Assembly (NCBI GenBank): GCA_020796225.1
Contig: CM036755.1
Span: forward strand, 43,008,306 to 43,072,305
Length of the DNA stretch: 64,000 nucleotides
Origin: Arion vulgaris
Lineage: Eukaryota; Mollusca; Gastropoda; Stylommatophora; Arionidae
Reading direction: 5' to 3'
Shown here: one piece after another, positions 34,801 to 43,800 of the stretch
Layout: the number at the start of each line of letters is the position of its first letter
Numbering within the stretch: position 1 is the stretch's first letter
Notes under the pieces: model-generated
Databases searched by the model: none
What the model was told of the DNA's origin: nothing
The model's input: only the letters and a program-made list of their open reading frames with translations
Made by a program: the position numbers and the translations under genes

Positions 34801-37800
34801 TATGATTGTGATATCATGAAGATGATGCCGAAATATAACTCTGAATAGATGCAATATTTCAATAGTTTGTCAACTATGATGCACAACATCCAATATCTAT
34901 ATCAAGTCATTGCAGAAAAATACATTTCATGCAAATACTTTCACAGTTTATGGAATCATTTCCACTGAAGACATAGGACGTTATATATGTATATATTCAG
35001 ATAGTCCAAAAGATATCATACACTTCATCTGAACGTTTATCTCCATCCGGTTGTTTGCATTAGTTTGCTAGTTATATTGTATGTCTGTTAATGATAATTG
35101 TTTCATGTTGTGGTTTTATATTGCAGACACCTGGCCCTGGCAAATATAGCTCAACTGATCCTGATATTTATAAGAAGAAGGCCCCCTTATTTAGTCTGAC
35201 CAGCAGAAACTTTTTACCAGGAAATAGAGATCAAAAACCAGGACCTGGAGCTCACATGCCAAATAAGGTACATTCCAGTGTTCTAATTCACTGATAAAAT
35301 CACTAATGTTGAGTTGTTGAATGAGGTCAAGACACAGAGAGAACTTATTATCAGTATAAGAAAGAGGCAGTCATTATTTTTCGGGCATGTGACGAGGAGG
35401 GGAGGTTTAGAACACATTGTAACAACTGGTATGATCGAGGGTAGACGAGACAGAGGAATACAGAGATACAATTTTGGATAGCCTGACTTCATGGCACAGT
35501 AGAGCGTCAACACCTGAATTGATAGCAAACACCAAAGATAGAGATTTGTGGAGATCTATGATCGCCTACACCAGCCTGCACAGAACCTGGTGATGATGAT
35601 GAATGACACCTTTGTCATTTGTATATTGTAATCAACAGAACACTTGTTGTCTGCACACAATTTTACCATCACCACACTTTTCTGCAACATTCAACACCAA
35701 ACACCCATTCTTGTCAACAACAAATTCTTGAAACTACAGGCCTCCTTTTAAAGTGTAGTGTCAGTAACATATTTGTTTTTCGAAATTTAGTTTACATATC
35801 TTAATGTGTATTTTAAAAAAAATTGTATATTACAGAGTTATTTCTCCTTAATTAGTCTATTTATGCTAGATATGCTTGAAATGACTAACTCTTTCGACGC
35901 CCACTTTATTTCCTCAATTTTTAAGCAGTTAATTCAAGGGAAGTAAAAAAAAAAAAAAATTTAATTACGATCCCAACTACTCGTCAATAAATAAACATAT
36001 ATATATATTATATACTAAATTGAAGAAAACTGGACAGCCTAATAGAATGACAAGGTTAAAAAGTAGTAGAAGTAAAATAATAGAAGTAAAACTAGAAAAA
36101 CTTCTTACAAAGGAAGCAACTCTATGGCGCAGTGTGCGGCTTAAAGCGTGCAACGGACTTCTGCCGTGGCGCAGTGTGCGGCTTAAAGCGTGGAAAGAGT
36201 TAATCTCTTGAGAGTCTGTTCTCATATATATACCAGTATTACACAACTGAATTATTTAATAAACAAACTTATTCCTGGAGAAATAATGGCTTCAAGATCT
36301 ATTCATTAGCAAAGAATATTAACTGAGCAAGATTATTCATTCATGGAAGTGCTAGGAATTATGATCATCAAAATAATAGTATAGATGATAAGAGGTGGTG
36401 TGTCCCTAGCTAGCCCTAGTGGTAGTATATTGGATAAGAGGTGGTGTTCCCTAGCAAGCCCTAGTGGTTGTATAGAGTATTCTTCTTCTGCATTCTCAAA
36501 GAATGGGATTTCGGATTGTTTGTTTGTCTTGTACAGTTTGTCTTGGATGCTAGTGTAAGTGGGCCACCTCGTTCTTCTCAAGTCTGCATACTGGGGCAGT
36601 TCTGTAGGATATAATTCCTATGATTTCTGCTCCCTGTTTGTGCCGACGTCTTCCCGCGGTAAGTTTTGACCACCCTCATGATGGTAGGTCTGACATTCTT
36701 ACTGCGTGGCTAAATCTCCGAGGCAGATTGGTGACCGTAGAACCCGTTATCCCATTCCTCATTGTGAGGGGTTGTTGCACCGTGTTATGTGCCTTATGGT
36801 CTGGTGCATCCATTTTCTGCAAGCATTTATTTCGGGTTAGCATTCCCTAGCGGACATGTGCATCCAATTTCAGCCAAACCTCCTTAGTCGCCTCTTACGA
36901 TGTATGACATGCGTGGCAGGTAACAGTGGTTCTATTCTTTACACCCAAAATTTGGGCCTGTAACCATTTCGAAAGAAATGGAAAAGATCAGTATTTATAC
37001 CTATTCCAAAGAAGGGAAACCTGAAACTATGCACCAACTGCAGAACTATTGCCCTTATAAGTCATATCAGCAAAATCCTACTAAGAATCATAATGAAGAG
37101 GATGGAACAAAAATTAGAATATGAAATACATGAGACACAAGCAGGTTTCAGAAGAGGTAGAGGAACTACGAGATCATATTTGTAGCATGAGACTCATTAT
37201 CGAGAAATGCAGAGAATACAACATGGACCTGCATGCATGTTTCATAGACTATAGCAAGGCTTTCGACCATATACAACACCAGAAAATGTGGAACATCATG
37301 AAAGACATGCACTTTCCAACACACATAATACAACTCATAGAATCTCTATACCACAAACAACAAGCAACCATTAAAATAGAAGGTGAAATAGCTGAATGGT
37401 TCGAGATTCAAAAGGGGGTTAAGACAGGGATGTATTTTGTCCCCATACTTATTCAACATATATGTGGAGAACATCATGAGGAATGTAAAAGACGATGCCA
37501 ACTATGTGAATTACGACCCTCTCACTATAGGCGGCAAATCCATGCCAGAGCTTAGATACGCAGACGATACAGTATTATTATCCACCAGCAAAGAGGGTTG
37601 GAAAACCTAATCATGACGACCAAGAAACATAGTGAAGACCAACATCTATATTTGAATACAGAAAACACAAAAATAATATCAACTGACAAAGCAAAGGGCT
37701 CACCTAACATCCAAATAAACAATGAAGAACTCCAATGTGTAGAGAGCTACGAATACATTGACTCAGTAAATAACGGTGACTGCACCAAAGAGATCTCAAA

Positions 37801-40800
37801 AAGATTGGCAATAGCAATCAAGAAATTAAACACAATGAAGAACATGTGGCAAAGCACCAGCAAAATATTAAAATTAAAAATATTGAGAGCATGCATTTTC
37901 CCAGTGGCTAATTATGGTTGTGAATCATGGACTATTACACAAAAACAAGAACGAAAATCCAGTCCTTCGAAACTAAATGCTACAGAAAGATCCTACGAAT
38001 ACCATGGGCAGAAAAAAAGAAAGATCACTGATTTCCTGAAAGAACTAAATGTTAAAGAGAATTGACTGATAAACAACATACTATACAGAAAAATTAGATA
38101 CCTTGGTCACATCAAGCGTCACAATGGCCTGGAAAGAACAATATTGGAGGGCAGGGTCCCAGGACGCAGAGGCAGACAAAAAGAAGATGGCTACAAGATA
38201 TTAAAGAAACCATGAATATGACCATCGACGAAGTGGGTGAACTGGCAAGAGACAGAGTGAATTTCAGATGGGCTTCAAAGAGATCAATGTCCTATAAAGG
38301 ATAAGCACCTTGATGATGAACCACTCGAGAGTTAAGATGTTGTATAGAAGATAAGAGGTAGTGTTACCTAGCTAGCCCTAGTGGTTGTATAGAGGATAAG
38401 ATGTGGTTTTCTCTAGCTAGCCCTAGTGTTTGTATAGAGGATAAGAGGTGGCGTGCCTTAGCTAGCCCTAGTGTTTGTATAGAGGATAAGAGGTGGCGTG
38501 CCTTAGCTAGCCCTAGTGGTTGTATAGAGGATAAGATGTGGTTTTATCTAGCTAGCCCTAGTGTTTGTATAGAAGATAAGAGGTGGCGTGCTTTAGCTAG
38601 CCCTAGTGTTTGTATAGAAGATAAGAGGTGGCGTGCCTTAGCTAGCCCTAGTGTCTGTATAGAAGATAAGAGGTGACGTGCCTTAGCTAGCCCTAGTGTC
38701 TGTATAGAAGATAAGAGGTGGCGTGCCTTAGCTAGCCCTAGTGGTTGTAGAAATGACAATAGTATTATCAGAGGAAAGACTAAAAGATCTGGTGAGAAAT
38801 GAATATAGATCAAGATCACAACTTGAACAGTAATTGTGCAAGCAAAGTTATTATATGTGTTTATAGTGTTTCCTTCATGTTTTTATTGACAAAGTTATTA
38901 TATGTGTTATGTTTTTATTGACAAAGTTATTATATGTGTTATGTTTTTATTGACAAAGTTATTATGTGTTATGTTTTTATTGACAAAGTTATGACAACAT
39001 TTCAAAAGGATATGCAAGCTTTATTTTTATGAACAGAAACATTTAGAGCATAAGGATATAAGGATATCTCTACACACAAATATCAGGAAATCTTTACACA
39101 CAAATATAAGAATATCTCTACAAACAAATATCAGGATATCTATACAAACAAATATCAGGATATCTCTACAAACAAATATCAGGATATCTCTACAAACAAA
39201 TATCAGGATATCTCTACAAACAAATATCAGGAAATCTCTACAAACAAATATAAGGATATCTCTACAAACAAATATCAGGATATCTCTACAAACAAATATC
39301 AGGATATCTCTACAAACAAATATCAGATATCTCTACAAACAAATATCAGAAATCTCTACAAACAAATATAAGATATCTCTACAAACAAATATAAGGATAT
39401 CTCTACAAACAAATATCAGGATATCTCTACAAACAAATATCAGGATATCTCTACAAACAAATATCAGGATATCTCTACAAACAAATATCAGGATATCTCT
39501 ACAAACAAATATCAGGATATCTCTACAAACAAATATCAGGATATCTCTACAAACAAATATCAGGATATCTCTACAAACAAATATCAGAATATCTCTACAA
39601 ACAAATATCAGGATATCTCTACAAACAAATATAAGAATATCTCTACAAACAAAATGATTTATTCAAGTCCCAGACTTATATGCAACATTTAAATATTATA
39701 ATTCCATTATTTTTGCTTTAAATTTGTCTAATGTGTTTATGTCTGATTATTTGTGTATACTACTTTTTGTTTCTCTAACTACTCACTTATTCTGTCAGAG
39801 GCTTTCAATGTGGAATATTGTGTAGAATATAATCCAGTTAAAAATAAGTACTGTATGATATTTGTAAAGCTCGTTCAGTCTCAAAATGTATTGCCATAAT
39901 CAAGAGTGTATAATAGTAGTTTACACATTCTTGTCACTAACACACTCTTGTCACATTCTTGTCACTAACACACTCTTGTCACATTCTTGTCACTAACACA
40001 TTCTTATCACTATCACATTCTTGTCACTAAAACACTCTTGTCACTATCACACTCTTGTCACTGTCACATTCTTGTCACTAACACATTCTTGTCACTAACA
40101 CACTCTTGTCACATTCTTGTCACTAACATTCTTATCACTGTCACAATCTTGTTACTAACACACTCTTGTCACTGTCACATTCTTGTCACTGTCACAATCT
40201 TGTCACTAACACACTCTTGTCACTGTCACATTCTTGTCACATGCTTGGCTGCTAGTAGGAAATCAACCCTTTTATCTTCTACATTCCTTGGAGATTGTAT
40301 AAAAAGGTGGAGGCTGCAGTAAAACTTTGAAAAATAGCTAAACACGTAAACACAAAGTACTACAGTTTTACAAAATACATAAACAGTGACGATAAACAGC
40401 AACGTTTCGACCAAAAGGCCTTTATCAAGCAAACAACACAACAAGAATGATGAATTTAGGAACACTACAAATGGACGATTACATGTGGAAACATAAACCT
40501 ATCTAATGAAAATCTGGGAATAAAACGAACAACGAAATGAGTGCAACACAAAAAACCGAAAGTGGAAAAGAAGAGAAACAATAAACAATATAGTGGATAA
40601 ATGACACATATATGGAGCAAACACACATATAGATAACAAGGCACGAGATAAGACAGTACTAAGAAGCATAGGAATGTAATGCGTTGAGTCCAAGAGGTCG
40701 CAAAGTGCCATAGAATGAAATAAAACGGTTCTCCAGGGCGAATCGACTGCGATCATCGGAGGAACATGATCGGATGGCTGTGACCTGGACATCGCCAACT

Positions 40801-43800
40801 CCTGAATGGCCAGTATCGTTGAAATGAGTGGCCACAGGAGTCACAGAGCATTGGCGAATATCGCGTAAGTGTAGGGCGAATCGGTCACTGAGTCTCTTAC
40901 CGGTTTCGCCAATATAGGACTTGTTGCATCGTTTGCAGGTGATGGCATAGATGATATTGTGGGACTCACACGTGAAACTGTCTTGAATGGCATACGTAGC
41001 TTTTGGAAAAGAGACAGTGGGGTCTGTATTACATATGCACATGTATTACAGCGCCGACTTCCGCACTGAATGGTGCCCAAGTGACTCTGGATATTAGGCT
41101 TGAGGCGACTGTGTACCAACATATCCTTGAGGCTTCTGTCCCGTCTGTAAGCCACCAAAGGATAGTGTTGGAAGACTGAACGTGTCTCAGGATCAGACTG
41201 AAGAATAGGAGATGATGGAATAAGACCTTTTTCACCAGGGAACTATGAGGGTGGAAAGTTAAGATAAGTTTAACCCTGTCAGAATTGGGGGTTCTATGTA
41301 TGTGAGAAAGGGCCTCTGGCGAGCATTAGCTGAACCCGATGCATGGCAGATGTAAGCACATTCTCCGGGTATAGGCGCTGGCGGAAGAAATCCAGCATCT
41401 CGTGAGCTCTATCAAGAAAATCGTCGTCCTCACTACAGAGGCGACGAAGGCGTAGGTTGAGAGAAAGGTAAAGAGTCACGACAGGCCTGGGGATGGGAAG
41501 AGGTATACAGAAGAAAGCTATGTGTATCAGTAGGCTTGTAGTATACTGATGTAGTGATAGTGGATAGGCTGATGGTGATAGTGATGTCAAGAAAATTGAC
41601 ACAGGAGGTAGAGATGTGAGAGGTGAACCGAATAGCAGGATTGAAGGCATTGATGAAGGTGATGAAGAGTGATAAATCGGCTTCAGACATATCTGTAACT
41701 CCAATACAATCATCGATGTATCTATGATACACGGACGGAAGAGGGCCATCATAGGTGTTCCATACTAAGTGTTCAAGATGACCCATGAATAGACAAGCAT
41801 AGCTGGGTCCCATTTTAGTACCCATGGCGACCCCACTAATCTGTTAGAAGAACTGGTCATTGAACTGAAAGGAGTTGAGAGTGAGAACTAGTTCAGCAAG
41901 ACGAAGGAGAGTCGAGGTGGAGACAAGAGGGTTAGTTCTCCTGTCGAGAAAAAACTGGAGAGCTTGAAGTCCGTCAGAATGAGGTATAGAGGTATACAGT
42001 GAGCAGACATCAAGGAGGAAAAGGCGATAAGTCCTGCCAGGCAACAACTTAATAGAAGAAAAAACAGACAAAGTGTGGTTAGTATCCTTCAAGAATGAAG
42101 GTAGTGTGGTGACTATAGGATTGAAGATACTATCAAGGAATTCGGAGATATGTTCCGTAGGACAAGAGCAAGCAGAAACAATAGGCCTACCAGGATTGTG
42201 AAGTTTATGAATTTTGGGAGCATATAGAATGCGGGTTTGCCCAAACAACTGTCGATGACACATAGTGATGATGCGCCGGTAGGAAGGTCTTTGGAGGCAA
42301 TGAGGTTCTTGATGACTGTACGGACCTTACTATTGTTGGATAGTGTAGCATCAGAAGGAATATTATTGTAGAATATGGTGTTACGTAGTTGGTTGTGGCC
42401 TTCCTGAAGGTATAGTTCTTTACTCCATACGACTATGGCACCACCTTTATCAGCGGGTTTGATAACAATGTCATCACGTCGACGGAGGGGTGATAGAGCA
42501 CGAAACTCGGACGGTGACATGTTAGAACGCCCTAGGCGTTTAGGGTGGAGAAGTCCAATGTCGTATGAAGTATTCCTGATGTAGAGATCAAGAGCGTTAG
42601 AGGCACCAGGTTTAGGAGTCCAATCATGCTTGTGAGTGGAATACTTGGAGAACATACTCGAGTCGTGATGTTCTAGAGGGTCCTCCTGGTGATGAAAGTG
42701 GAATTTGAGTCGCAGGCCACGGTGGAAACGGTTCACATCCTGAAGAGTAGAGTAGTGGTCAATGGAGGGACGGAGAGGAACAAACTTGAGACCCTTACTT
42801 AAAACACATCTCTCGCTGTCAGATAAGAGAAGGTCTGGAGGGATGCAGACAACCTGGGTAGGAGGAGAAGATAGTAGTGGACAATTGAGAGGAGTGGTAG
42901 AAGTTACAGGGCGAAGAAGGTCAAGTTTTTGTTGATGATGCATGCAAATAAATTCATGCAGTTGTCTGTTGAGAACGTGGATGGTGAAACGAATAAGGGA
43001 GTAAAGGAGCATATTGGTAGAGGTGAGACTTCGTAGACGTTGTAGAAGTAGGGACTGGGAGGAATCCAAGTCAGATAGAAGGTGTGAGTGGTTGGCCGCG
43101 ATACAATGCATGCGTTGTAGTGCACATTTGGTTTCTAACTTAAGTAACCTACGCTGCTCCCTGGGGTATAATGAGCCTGCAGAGGGGTGGAAGTTGGAAG
43201 CAAAGCCTTTGGGAAGTAGAAGATTTACATCAATGTCTTCTCTGGAGTAGAAGACTGCACAGCTTGACACGGTGCACCATTTGTTACATCAAGTCTAACA
43301 GTATTTTTGGATTTGAAAGTAAACTCTGGAAACCGATCCCATCAGAAATAGTTGCTAGGAGATCCGGAAAGCTTGAGTTGAAAGTGCAAACTGTATTTCA
43401 AGAGCAAGATTATAAACTTGCAATCCATTTTGGTTGGAAACATGCAACTAGTTGCAAAAATTGTGATATGATTTACATATTCAAAACTGGCACAGCACTT
43501 GCTGATTATTTCTGCCAAAATTTTAATGATATATATTAATTTTCTCCTTGACTTCTGTTGTCACCCACTTTACAAGGACTGATCATCTAGGTACTCATGG
43601 CATATTGGTCATAGCTTCCGATCATGTTCCTCTGATGATAAGAGTTGGTTTGCTCTTGAAAATTAATGAATTTTCTATACACTACATTTCTATACTTCTT
43701 GAAACACCTAGTACTCATTTCTCATATATGTTCTTGTTTTTGTTTTATTTCTTGTTTCTCTATTTCTCTTTTACATACATTCACGCATGCTTGCTCAGTG

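Larger units (their letters stand above)
40243..43285 (-). mobile_element. PLE2: second Penelope-like family, near-complete
   Basis: A minus-strand Penelope-like element of a family distinct from PLE1. It spans a 3' UTR with a hammerhead-like motif, a GIY-YIG endonuclease, the reverse transcriptase and an N-terminal region, but has no flanking pLTR. I could not find a TSD. Its left end abuts a minisatellite and its right end meets a decayed Penelope on the opposite strand. Confidence 0.85.

Noticed and set aside
36124..36193. Tandem tggcgcagtg words as tRNA-like promoters
   Set aside because: No B box or tRNA fold follows; kept only as a short direct duplication.
38401..38819. 91-codon frames on both strands encoding 15-residue repeats
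   Set aside because: The 45-bp unit is a multiple of three without stops on either strand; a tandem array, not a protein.
42904..43250. Short frames on both strands at the PLE2 5' end
   Set aside because: Shadows of the long PLE2 frame; no independent support.
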